A stretch of 64,000 nucleotides of DNA from Labrys monachus. GTDB lineage: Bacteria; Pseudomonadota; Alphaproteobacteria; Rhizobiales; Labraceae. A program made the translations under genes and the position numbers. The stretch covers positions 1,693,501-1,757,500 of the forward strand of contig NZ_JAUSVK010000001.1 in NCBI RefSeq assembly GCF_030814655.1, in the 5' to 3' direction. Positions within the stretch are counted from its first letter, which is position 1. Every line of letters begins with the position of its first letter. Under the pieces are notes generated by a model. That model saw only the letters and a program-made list of their open reading frames with translations. It did no database searches and was not told the origin of the DNA. This document shows, piece by piece, positions 55,772 to 63,825 of the stretch.

Positions 55772-57265
55772 TCAGTCCGCAAGGGCCCATTCCGGCCGGC
55801 TCGCACCTCGCGGAACGAGCGGGACGCGGTAGAAGCCTGGGGTACGCGACATGCGCACCTGGTCGGTGACCCCCTGGTAGTCGCCGCAGGCGGTTTCGGC
55901 GCGGAAAAGCTCCGGCGCGCGATATTCATGCTCGCCCTGTCTGCCGGCGATCGACGCGGCGTAAGCCTTGTCGAAGACGCCCATATGCAAGAGCCACATC
56001 GACAGCCGGGCGAGACTGATGCGGACGCGATAGCTGCCGCCCTCGACGGCGCGCCGCTTCAACGCCGCGGCAACCGCGACGTTGGAGATCCAGGACATGA
56101 CGTAGTCATTGACGACGAAAATCTCCGTCAACTTCGGCTGCTGCGGCGTCCCCTCCCGGGCGAACACACCGGACACGCCCCCGGCATTCTGGTCGAAACC
56201 GAACCGTTTGGCCCACGGCCCGGACCAGCCATAGAGCGACATGTCCACATGGATCAGCCCCGGCCGAATCTCGGCGAGCGCCTCCGCGGTCAGTTCGTAC
56301 CTTTCCAGGTAGCCGGCCCGCCGGTTGGAAAAGAACACGTCGGCACCGGAGACGAGCGCCTTGAAACGGGCCATGGCGTCGGGCTCGGCGATATCGAGGA
56401 TCGATGAGCGCATGCCGACATTGGCCGTGTAATAGACCAGATCGATCTCGAAGTCGGTCGGCCGCCAGATGTTGAGCACGTCGGCACCGTGATAAGCGAG
56501 CGCCCGGCCAAGACCGGAACCTGCAATCACGTGCCCGAGGCCGAGCGCGCGAATCCCATCTAAGGGCGCCTTCGGGTTCGGCGTGAAGGGCACCGGGTCA
56601 CTCTCGCCGATCCTCTCGATCTGAACCAGGTCCAGATCCGCGAGGTGGCGGAACTGCTCCTCGGCCATGAATTCCTCGACCGTGCGCACCATCGTCGCCT
56701 GGAGGCCGGCGGCGTTGGCGGCCTCTTCCAGATCCAGGCCGTTCCAGCGGGACACCACCTTGGCGATGGCGTCATGATCATCGTTGGTCTTCAAGAACGC
56801 CAGTGCCGCCGTCTTGGCGCGCGGGTAGATGTTGAGCAGCTGAACCCAACGCCCGTCGCGCGCCTGATACATATGGCTCGGCATGAACGGGTTCGTGGGA
56901 TCAGACGGCGCGCCCGGCGCATAGCCGTTCAGCAATTCCCACTTTCGATCGTAGAACGGGCAGAGCCTGTGCAATACCTGCCGCAAGTCGACCGAAAGGT
57001 CCTGCGCCTCACCGGTGCGCAGCCGCCAAATGTCCGCCATGGCAACGGCCTTCGCCATCAGCGCCACGCCCGCCATGGTCGCCAGGGGCCATGGACTGGA
57101 GATGATAGGGTCGCGCCCTTCGAAGCGGACCGAGCCGCCCGCATCGGTGGGGGCATGTCCGGTCGCGGCGAGCACCTCGCGCAGTTCGCGCATCGGGTCG
57201 ATGGTGCGGTCATCGGCGATGGGATTGGCCATCGCCTTGGTGATACGGGTTTGGATGGGGAGCAT
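55772..57265 (-). CDS. CoA-transferase family III (CaiB/BaiF) protein
   Basis: 497 aa, with AAGGA before the ATG. PLATMAGVALMAKAVAMADIWRLRTGE and AEEQFRHLADLDLVQI are in the N-terminal part; GIRALGLGHVIAGSGLGRALAYHGADVLNIW restarts the family fold, and RPGLIHVDMSLYGWSGPWA follows. The halves are permuted relative to simple CaiB. These enzymes move CoA between carboxylic acids. It follows a carnitine-dehydrogenase-like gene, suggesting breakdown of a hydroxy acid through its CoA ester. Confidence 0.87.
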   Translation of the reverse strand: MLPIQTRITKAMANPIADDRTIDPMRELREVLAATGHAPTDAGGSVRFEGRDPIISSPWPLATMAGVALMAKAVAMADIWRLRTGEAQDLSVDLRQVLHRLCPFYDRKWELLNGYAPGAPSDPTNPFMPSHMYQARDGRWVQLLNIYPRAKTAALAFLKTNDDHDAIAKVVSRWNGLDLEEAANAAGLQATMVRTVEEFMAEEQFRHLADLDLVQIERIGESDPVPFTPNPKAPLDGIRALGLGHVIAGSGLGRALAYHGADVLNIWRPTDFEIDLVYYTANVGMRSSILDIAEPDAMARFKALVSGADVFFSNRRAGYLERYELTAEALAEIRPGLIHVDMSLYGWSGPWAKRFGFDQNAGGVSGVFAREGTPQQPKLTEIFVVNDYVMSWISNVAVAAALKRRAVEGGSYRVRISLARLSMWLLHMGVFDKAYAASIAGRQGEHEYRAPELFRAETACGDYQGVTDQVRMSRTPGFYRVPLVPRGASRPEWALAD

Positions 57266-57295
57266 GGTGCGTCCTTGTTGCTGGGACCCGCGCGC

Positions 57296-58240
57296 TCAGG
57301 GGAGCGTCGGTGTGGCAGATTTCAGGGAGAGGAGCTGAATGAGGACGTCGTCCCGAGCCCGAGTCATCGCATCCAGCGACCGCGCCTTCAGTTCTTCCTC
57401 GATGCCGCTGACGGCTTCGGCACGAACGGCCGGGGTGAACGACAGGTCGCCCAGGTCGCGCCACCAGCTCTCGATCGGCGGTCCCAAGTGATCGATCACA
57501 TGGCCGATGCCACCAGCGCCGCCCGACAGGTGCAGGTTCATGAACGGACCCAGCAGCGCCCAGCGCAAGCCAGGCCCATGGGCGATGGCCGTGTCGATGT
57601 CGGACACGCTTGCGACCCCTTGGTCGACCAGGTAGAACGCTTCGCGCCACAGAGCGGCCTGGAGGCGGTTGGCGATATGGCCCTTGATCTCCCGCTTGAT
57701 ATGGATCGGCTTCTTACCGATGGCGGTGTAGAAGGCGAGCGTCTGTTCGATTGTCTCCGCCGTGGTCAGTTTTCCGCCCACCACTTCGACCAATGGAATG
57801 AGGTGCGGTGGGTTGAAGGGATGGCCTAAGACGACGCGGCCGGGATTCTTGGCGGCGTCCTGGATATCCGAAATGAGAATGCCGGACGAGGACGTCGCGA
57901 TAATCGCGTCGTCTCCAATGGCAGCCGAGACGTCGGCAAGGAGCTGGCGCTTGATGTCGAGCCGTTCGGGCCCGTTCTCCTGTACGAACTCCACGCCTGC
58001 GAGCGCCTTGCCGAGGTCGGCATCGAAGGTCAGCCGGTCGAGAGAGGCGCCCTTGGCAAGACCGAAGCGGCCGAGCGGCTCCCAAAAGCTCCGGGTCAGA
58101 TTGCGGAGGTTTTCCTCGGCGCCGGGCGCCGGGTCGGTCGCCGAAACGTCGAAACCGCGGGACAGGTAGTAGGCCGCCCAGCTCGCCCCGATAACGCCGG
58201 TGCCGACGATACCGATCTTGGAGAATTTATTCTGAGACAT
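57296..58240 (-). CDS. 3-hydroxyacyl-CoA / L-carnitine dehydrogenase-like enzyme
   Basis: 314 aa. SKIGIVGTGVIGASWAAYYL is the NAD motif; SSSGILISDIQDAAKNPGRV and VLGHPFNPPHLIPLVEVVGG carry the catalytic His-Glu pair; GHIANRLQAALWREAFYLVDQGVASVSDIDTAI is the C-terminal domain. Length and lack of a second domain fit L-carnitine dehydrogenase and lambda-crystallin relatives better than fatty-acid oxidation enzymes. It is in one operon with the CoA-transferase and lipocalin-like genes. Confidence 0.9.
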   Translation of the reverse strand: MSQNKFSKIGIVGTGVIGASWAAYYLSRGFDVSATDPAPGAEENLRNLTRSFWEPLGRFGLAKGASLDRLTFDADLGKALAGVEFVQENGPERLDIKRQLLADVSAAIGDDAIIATSSSGILISDIQDAAKNPGRVVLGHPFNPPHLIPLVEVVGGKLTTAETIEQTLAFYTAIGKKPIHIKREIKGHIANRLQAALWREAFYLVDQGVASVSDIDTAIAHGPGLRWALLGPFMNLHLSGGAGGIGHVIDHLGPPIESWWRDLGDLSFTPAVRAEAVSGIEEELKARSLDAMTRARDDVLIQLLSLKSATPTLP

Positions 58241-58261
58241 GGCTGATCTTCGCCTTTTCGG

Positions 58262-58714
58262 TCAGAGATTGGGGGCTGCGCGTTTCCAGATCAGGCTCGC
58301 GGTCTTGAGCCGGCCGTTAAACGGCATGGGGTGCTCCGGGCCGAGATGAAGCCTGCCGCCGTCAATCGCGACGACACGCACCTGCCGTTGCCCCCGCCAG
58401 TTCGGGAAAAAGCTCACGAACATTTCGTGCTCTAGCCGGCCCCGTCCTTCGTCGAAGTAGAAAGGGCCGCTGTAGGCGATGTAACTGCGGCCGGCGGCCG
58501 TATATTCCTCGCCCGATCCGCCGTAGAGGTCGTCGCTCTTGAAGCGATCGCGTCCGCCCGAACTCAGTTGAGCCGACATATATCCGTCGGACGTATAGAG
58601 AATCAGTCCCGCGGGATTCGTCCCCATCGGGTAGCTGACTTCGCCGGATTGAACGTCGGTTTCCGTGTAGCTCTCCAGAAACCAAGCGCCAATCAGTTGT
58701 TCCCGTGTGATCAT
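58262..58714 (-). CDS. Lipocalin-like domain protein
   Basis: 150 aa. LIGAWFLESYTETDVQSGEV, GTNPAGLILYTSDGYMSAQL and YIAYSGPFYFDEGRGRLEHEMFVSFFPNW are characteristic of the bacterial Lipocalin_5 family, small beta-barrels that bind or transform hydrophobic ligands. No signal peptide. It is the first gene of the operon and is divergent from the LysR gene. Confidence 0.85.
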   Translation of the reverse strand: MITREQLIGAWFLESYTETDVQSGEVSYPMGTNPAGLILYTSDGYMSAQLSSGGRDRFKSDDLYGGSGEEYTAAGRSYIAYSGPFYFDEGRGRLEHEMFVSFFPNWRGQRQVRVVAIDGGRLHLGPEHPMPFNGRLKTASLIWKRAAPNL

Positions 58715-58785
58715 CGTGCACTCCTTGAATGCTCATGATGGATCGTGATTGGCACTCTCACAAAGACATGGTAGCTCTATGCGCT

Positions 58786-59682
58786 ATGCCTGATAGGTAT
58801 GGGAAATTGGAGCTTCGGCATCTGCGCTATTTCGTGGCCGTCGCCGAGGAAGGGAGTCTCAGCGAAGCGGCTCGGGTACGACTGCACACGGCCCAGCCTT
58901 CGCTCAGCCGCCAACTTCGTGAACTGGAGAATGAGCTCGGTGTCCAGCTCTTCGAGAGACGCCCACGAGGCATCACCCTCACGCCGTCCGGTCAGCGTTT
59001 CCTTGAGCACTGCCGCGACATCCTGTCTCGTCTCGACGTAGCGGTGAATGACACGCGCGGAACGAGGACGATCCTGCGACTTGGCTGCCTCACGGGCCTT
59101 GAGCCCGACGTCCTGCCACGAGTGATACAGCTCGCGAAGCCGCACGCATCGGACGTAGATGTCCAGGTAGTCAGTGCACCTTCACCCCGTCTTGTCGAGC
59201 TCCTGCGAGCCAGGGAACTCAACTTCGCGCTCATGCGGCAGGAAGAGGGCGCCGTCGACCTCGATTTTAAGACGGTGGCCCTGCAACCCTTCGTGGTCTT
59301 GCTCCCCGCCGATCACCGGTTGGCGAAACAAAAGAGCGTCGCCTTCCGGGATCTGCAGACCCAACCTTACATCGCGGTCAGTCAGCAATCCGCTCCCGCT
59401 CTGCGCGATGCGGTTGACAACTGGTGCCAGCAGCAATCATTGACCCTAACGCCGAGCCACACGGTGAACGATTTAGGCGCCAGCTTATCGCTCATTCTCA
59501 CGGCCCATGGCTTTGGTCTTATGCCGGATTATGGCCGGCATCTCGTCCCGCCCGCCATCGCCGTTCGCCCCTTGGTGGGCGGCCCGCCTCCGCTCCCGCT
59601 CGTCATCGCATGGCGTCCAAAGAGCGCGACACCGGCGCGCTTGCTCGTCAAGGCCATAACAGCACATTGGAACCCGGACTGA
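58786..59682 (+). CDS. LysR-family transcriptional regulator (HcaR-like)
   Basis: 298 aa from the ATG at 58786; an ATG at 58729 would add 19 residues without family support. LELRHLRYFVAVAEEGSLSE, TAQPSLSRQLRELENELGVQLFERRPRGI is the DNA-binding domain. The sensor domain (LRLGCLTGLEPDVLPRVI) resembles that of aromatic-acid regulators. Divergent position marks the lipocalin/dehydrogenase/CoA-transferase operon as its target. Confidence 0.92.
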   Translation: MPDRYGKLELRHLRYFVAVAEEGSLSEAARVRLHTAQPSLSRQLRELENELGVQLFERRPRGITLTPSGQRFLEHCRDILSRLDVAVNDTRGTRTILRLGCLTGLEPDVLPRVIQLAKPHASDVDVQVVSAPSPRLVELLRARELNFALMRQEEGAVDLDFKTVALQPFVVLLPADHRLAKQKSVAFRDLQTQPYIAVSQQSAPALRDAVDNWCQQQSLTLTPSHTVNDLGASLSLILTAHGFGLMPDYGRHLVPPAIAVRPLVGGPPPLPLVIAWRPKSATPARLLVKAITAHWNPD

Positions 59683-59777
59683 CCCGATCAGAGCCGGTGG
59701 CCTTCTAACAGGCGTGCCGGTTTCAGCGCACAATCGAATTACGGAATTATAGTGCATCCTTTTCGACGCTCGCCTCT

Positions 59778-60292
59778 CAAGGCGTGCGCGCCTCATCCTT
59801 CGGCTTTCGCCCACGCTTTGCCGCCGCCAGCGTGCGGCCCGTCGCCGCTTCGATCTGCGCCAGGAAGCCGGGATCGCCGAGCGGGCGCCCCACGGTTTCG
59901 GCGCGGCGCAGGCGGGCGAAGCCGTCCTCATGCGGACCAAGAGCGAGGAGGTCGGCGAAGCGCGGCACGCGCTGCACGACCGAAGCGATGTCGGTGATCC
60001 CATCGTCGGCGCCGTCGATGAGCGCGCGCGTGCTGGCCCAGCGCCAGCCAACGGCCTCCGGCACCAAGGCCGGCCCGCACCGGTTTGGGCGCGATCGTGC
60101 GCAGGGCCGCGAGCCCGTGCGGCTCGTCGAGGGCGACGGAACCGTAGCGCCCCTGCCGGAAATGCCCCGGGCGGTTCAGCCGGGCATGAACGCGGCCGGC
60201 ATGGCGGCGACGGGGGCGGTGAGCGCGGGGCGCATGCCGTCCTCGTCCCGCGGCATCAGCCGCAGGTGCACGGGGGCGGGCATCAGGCATCA
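59778..60292 (-). pseudogene. RAYT transposase relic 3, several frameshifts
   Basis: From about 60290 the minus strand gives VHLRLMPRDEDGMRPALTAP, then in another frame RLNRPGHFRQGRYGSVALDEPH and GLAALRTIAPKPVRAG, then in a third PEAVGWRWASTRALIDGADD ... RRAETVGRPLGDPGFLAQIE. These are consecutive parts of a RAYT, but lack the N-terminal domain. It is the longest of three relics in the window. Confidence 0.8.
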
Positions 60293-60304
60293 GGACCAGA
60301 TGGC

Positions 60305-60503
60305 GCCCTTCCCCTGGAGAGAAATCTTCGGGACACTCGGGGTCAAGCAACTCACCACGACGCCGAAGGCAACCGCCGTGAGCCTGCAATGAAGTCTGCC
60401 GGAAAGCCGGATGCGGGAAATCCGCACGCCCGGTTTGATGAGCGGGGAAGGGAAACGGGCGTCGCCGAACGGCCCAAGCTACCGCGCCCTTCCTCGACTC
60501 TAC
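60305..60503 (+). mobile_element. 5'-truncated group II intron (3' end only)
   Basis: These 199 bases match the end of intron 1 from within the RT gene (44934 on) through domains V and VI to CTCGACTCTAC, with a handful of substitutions and one missing G. The 3' flank AATT is the same as that of intron 1. The 5' part is absent and joins directly to the RAYT relic. Incomplete target-primed reverse transcription or recombination would both give this structure. Confidence 0.85.
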
Positions 60504-60509
60504 AATTAG

Positions 60510-60755
60510 AACAGCGTCATACTCCGGGCGCTGCTGACCGGCCGCCCGGCGACCGCGCAGGAATTGAAGAAGGCCCTCCGCGCCGCTGGCCATGAGGTCA
60601 ACGACATCGGCCACCGCATCAGCGATGTACGGAAGGCCCTGGCCCGGTCAGGGGAGACGCTCCACAGCACCTGGATAACGGTGAAGTCCGGCAAGCGGGC
60701 GAAGCAGTACCATGTGACGGCGGATGCGGCGGAACGCGTGGCGCGGCTACGTTAA
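60510..60755 (+). CDS. Small basic helix-turn-helix-like protein, probably 5'-truncated
   Basis: The frame is open from just after the intron end: SVILRALLTGRPATAQELKK, ALRAAGHEVNDIGHRISDVRKAL ... STWITVKSGKRAKQYHVTAD, AAERVARLR. It resembles a winged-helix DNA-binding protein of phages or plasmids. No good start codon is seen except a TTG at 60564, so the intron relic may have replaced the 5' end. I do not recognise a named family. Confidence 0.5.
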   Translation, partial: NSVILRALLTGRPATAQELKKALRAAGHEVNDIGHRISDVRKALARSGETLHSTWITVKSGKRAKQYHVTADAAERVARLR

Positions 60756-60763
60756 GGACTTAG

Positions 60764-61717
60764 CTAAATCGCTGGATCAGTAAAGACAATCCTTGCCCTA
60801 GCTCCATCGAATTCGAATTTTCCGAATCGTTTGGCCGAAAACCCTGGTGCGTTGACCATATATCCTAATAAAAAGGAATGTCTGTTGCCCAGATGCTCGC
60901 GAGAGATCCGAACATCGAATATCCCAAACGTAAATCGCACCCCTTTAAAGAGAGGCAAAAAGGCGGGAACATTGAAGTTCTTCGTGTAGACGTAGGCGGG
61001 CGTATTATTTGCGGTGGTATGTCCCTCCTCGAACGTGACGGCGGCGGTTGTTTTTGACACATTAAGTGCGTGGTCGAAGAAAACACGTTCAACCGAGTAG
61101 AGACACGGCTCCTCCGCGATATTTTCACGCGTAACCGAAATAATGAGCGGGTTGGACCAAGAGCTATCTCCCTCAAACTCAACAGGACACCAGTTCGGAT
61201 GGAACCGCATATCAAAGACTAGTCGAATGTCCGGGGCGTGGGCCCGATTCATGACATCACGAATTTCGTAGTCATGCATCGGGATCGATTCAAAGTTATA
61301 ACGGCGGAAGTATTTTTTATCCGGCGCTTGATGAGGCGCTAATGAAGTTGCAGCTGGTATCGTAAGAACATATGCGACCCTTTTGCCATCATCCGAAATG
61401 GGTATCTGCTTAATCACTATTCCCGCTATTCTCGGCATGACCGTGCTGCTGAGAACCTGCTCGATCCACTCCGGGGTAATATCATCTCGGTCTGAACCCT
61501 CATCGACACGGAGCGGAATCTGCTTCTTTTCGACTATCCCGTAGATGATCTGGCCCCCCGCCGAGTTGGCGAAAGCCGACACGTCCTTAGCAAGCTCATC
61601 CCGGCTTTTGCTGTCCTTGGCGAGAGAGGGAGATGCCTTGTAGTCAAGGGTTAGGCTTTCTGACAGCTTTTCATCAACGAGGCGTTGAAGGTCAGTTATG
61701 GATTCCAATTTCAGCAC
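60764..61717 (-). CDS. AlbA_2 (Schlafen-like) domain protein
   Basis: 317 aa. Residues 15-160 contain LSESLTLDYKASPSL, DVSAFANSAGGQIIYGIVE and APHQAPDKKYFRRYNFESI, the pattern of AlbA_2/Schlafen putative nucleic-acid-binding domains. The remainder (IRLVFDMRFHPNWCPVEFEG ... LGNRHSFLLGYMVN) is a beta-rich region without known relatives. AlbA_2 proteins are common in defence loci. The gene is AT-rich and starts about 120 bases after the unrecognised gene at 61837-62901 on the same strand, so the two may be one operon. Confidence 0.78.
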   Translation of the reverse strand: MLKLESITDLQRLVDEKLSESLTLDYKASPSLAKDSKSRDELAKDVSAFANSAGGQIIYGIVEKKQIPLRVDEGSDRDDITPEWIEQVLSSTVMPRIAGIVIKQIPISDDGKRVAYVLTIPAATSLAPHQAPDKKYFRRYNFESIPMHDYEIRDVMNRAHAPDIRLVFDMRFHPNWCPVEFEGDSSWSNPLIISVTRENIAEEPCLYSVERVFFDHALNVSKTTAAVTFEEGHTTANNTPAYVYTKNFNVPAFLPLFKGVRFTFGIFDVRISREHLGNRHSFLLGYMVNAPGFSAKRFGKFEFDGARARIVFTDPAI

Positions 61718-61836
61718 CGTACCATCCTAACTCGGCTAGAGAGGCCCCCAGCTTTGACACCGGCACGCACGCGGGGATGTACACAGTGCGTGACTCGCTC
61801 GCATCAAGACGTCAGCCCAAATGCAGAAAATTAGAG

Positions 61837-62901
61837 CTACCCAAAGCTTTTAAAAGCTTTGACGGCGTCTGCTATATTGGCTTTTATCTCGACTTTAAAC
61901 CGAGAGACTATCTTTGAAACCAAGCTTTCTCTTGGCTGAATATCGACCGTATGGCGCACGGCCTTTCCGGCGGGCGTAATTTCGAGAGTGCTATTTATGT
62001 TGGTGATGTAGCCACGCTCTCTTAGTCCATCTATCGCATCAAAAAAATTAGGCAGACCCGGCACTAGCTCTCCCTCTCCCTGGATGTGACCAAGCTTCTT
62101 CGAGAGGGCAACGCCCTGGGAAACGAGATCGAGTGACGTATTGCCCTTATCGACAATACCGAGAACGAGTTGCTCATTCGGAGGAAAGAAATATTGGTAA
62201 ATCCCAAGTTCCTTTAGACGAGCCTGGGCGTCTCCGCGATTGCCTTTAGACTTGAATAGCAGCCAATCGTCGTCTGTAAATTGATACAAGGGAAGTGGGC
62301 AGACGCCGCAGGCTCGGTCGAGAGCCAAGTTGTCGATCTTAACGATATCGAAGATCGCATTCAAAAGATTCATCGGATTTTGCTGTGCAGACTGAAATAT
62401 GTGCATCCAATTGATCGCAGTTAGTTGCTCCACAACACCAACGATCTGGCTGGCGGGACGCATCTCCAAGTTATCGAAGATACGCATGATTGGCTTCATC
62501 ACGGGATCAAAATGGCGGGAGATCTCTTCCTTATGACCCGGTTCTTCGGATGTCGCCAACAGCTTTCCAACATCAAAGACCTTGCTCACATCGACCTGGC
62601 CGTCGGCCGTAACAAAAAGCCTGCGGGTGAAATCCGAAATATCGACAGAGATTGGGCGCGCAACTAAAACCTTGGTGTCGGCGGGCATCGTCGCTTGAAC
62701 ATCGACTTGCATAAGCGCGGCTATGCGAGGATTGCTTTCAGCAGAGATAATAATAACCCGCTTAGTTCTATCATCTACGGAAATGGATTGAACGGGGTGT
62801 TCTAAACCACTTATGCCGGTAATGGTGGTATTCTCCCGCGGATCAGCTCCAAGCGCGATGCCCAGTGCCTGCCACACCTCATCGCCACCTTCCTCAGCCA
62901 T
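61837..62901 (-). CDS. Unrecognised protein, partner of the AlbA_2 gene
   Basis: 354 aa. It is soluble: an N-terminal beta-rich part (ISVDDRTKRVIIISAESNPR, ALMQVDVQATMPADTKVLVARPISVDISDF), a middle with MKPIMRIFDNLEMRPASQIVGV and CGVCPLPLYQFTDDDWLLF, and an apparent winged helix near the end (LRERGYITNINSTLEITPAG). I recognise no family. Composition matches the AlbA_2 gene and not the chromosome. Both genes lie between an intron relic and an ISAs1 relic, so they probably arrived together. Confidence 0.7.
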   Translation of the reverse strand: MAEEGGDEVWQALGIALGADPRENTTITGISGLEHPVQSISVDDRTKRVIIISAESNPRIAALMQVDVQATMPADTKVLVARPISVDISDFTRRLFVTADGQVDVSKVFDVGKLLATSEEPGHKEEISRHFDPVMKPIMRIFDNLEMRPASQIVGVVEQLTAINWMHIFQSAQQNPMNLLNAIFDIVKIDNLALDRACGVCPLPLYQFTDDDWLLFKSKGNRGDAQARLKELGIYQYFFPPNEQLVLGIVDKGNTSLDLVSQGVALSKKLGHIQGEGELVPGLPNFFDAIDGLRERGYITNINSTLEITPAGKAVRHTVDIQPRESLVSKIVSRFKVEIKANIADAVKAFKSFG

Positions 62902-63046
62902 GACGCCTCCCGTGCTAGAAGATTTTCGTGAAAGATCCGATATAAAAGCCCAAAATCAACTTTATCGCGTCGGCAGCAAACTTTCGAGCGTCTGTTTTAC
63001 AGGGCAATCGGGTGAAGAAGTAGGTGACAAAGCGTTGATGTCAGGG

Positions 63047-63247
63047 TCATCGCATTTGGCCGATGATGGATCTTGCGAAGTCGTTGGACCATCCTGATCG
63101 TTTTCGTTTGCGGCGGACGGAGATGCCCGGGCGCGCTTGGTTCAGGATGTTCAGGGCGAGCTTGCGCAAGGTTGTCAGAATTACGGTGACAGTGCATTTG
63201 ATTTGTCGCCACCCCCGAGTGTACTGTTCCTGCCGATATGATCTCGC
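63047..63247 (-). pseudogene. ISAs1-family transposase, C-terminal remnant
   Basis: Reading the minus strand gives KCTVTVILTTLRKLALNILN, QARPGISVRRKRKRSGWSND, FARSIIGQMR-stop, the conserved C-terminus of ISAs1 transposases. The rest of the gene is gone. It contains TGCACTGTCACCGT followed by AATT, which is the uninterrupted target of intron 1 (site between 63182 and 63183). Confidence 0.8.
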
Positions 63248-63288
63248 TGCCGTTGAGCCAGCATTCACGGCCCCGATTCGCCATTGCC

Positions 63289-63537
63289 CTAAGCCGCTGT
63301 CCTGGCCGGGTGGGTCGCATCGCCTCGGCCCGCGAGGAGGCCGCTGATCGAGACATCTTCGTCCAGGGCGTCCCAATGGATGCCCCGCCGGCTCAACTCG
63401 TAATTCTCGCGTTCCTGCGGGGTGGCGTGAAGCAAGCGGGGGAACCAAGCGAGCGGCACGCCGATCGTCCGGCCGTCTTCCAGTTCAACCCATAGGCAAT
63501 CGTCGTCGAAGCGCAGGGCTCTAGGCGAAATACTCAT
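63289..63537 (-). CDS. DUF2442 protein
   Basis: 82 aa from the ATG at 63537, which overlaps the DUF4160 stop by 17 bases. ALRFDDDCLWVELEDGRTIG, VPLAWFPRLLHATPQERENY is the DUF2442 pattern. DUF4160-DUF2442 pairs are common on mobile DNA and are thought to be toxin-antitoxin-like, without proof. A 5' fragment of the same gene lies at 48635. The C-terminal end is beside the ISAs1 relic. Confidence 0.87.
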   Translation of the reverse strand: MSISPRALRFDDDCLWVELEDGRTIGVPLAWFPRLLHATPQERENYELSRRGIHWDALDEDVSISGLLAGRGDATHPARTAA

Positions 63538-63763
63538 TCCACGCCCTTTCCAATTGAACGCGATGGTCTTCAACCATGCGTTGGACGCGATTCAGCGACC
63601 TAGCGTCAAGGCCATCATTATACGACAGGGACACGGCCGGCGTCAGCCAGAACTTGGCTTCGTCTCTGCCCCGCCGGACGTGGATATGCGCGGGCTCGCG
63701 CGGGTTTCCTTCGTTCGAATAGAAAAAGAAGGTGAAACCATCGAGCCGCAGGACGACAGGCAT
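63521..63763 (-). CDS. DUF4160 protein
   Basis: 80 aa from the ATG at 63763. MPVVLRLDGFTFFFYSNEGN, PREPAHIHVRRGRDEAKFWL is the signature of DUF4160 (an EPxHIHV core). It is translated with the overlapping DUF2442 gene. A 3' fragment of a second copy lies at 48528-48651. Function unproven. Confidence 0.88.
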   Translation of the reverse strand: MPVVLRLDGFTFFFYSNEGNPREPAHIHVRRGRDEAKFWLTPAVSLSYNDGLDARSLNRVQRMVEDHRVQLERAWNEYFA

Positions 63764-63825
63764 CCCTATCAGCTCCATCTATGGGAGAACTGAGGTGCAT
63801 TGGCGTTTCGCTGCGTCCCGCTGCC

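Noticed and set aside
59778-60614. Long open frames through the third RAYT relic and intron tail
   Set aside because: They mix frames of two unrelated relics; the conserved residues fall in three different frames, so no intact protein is encoded.
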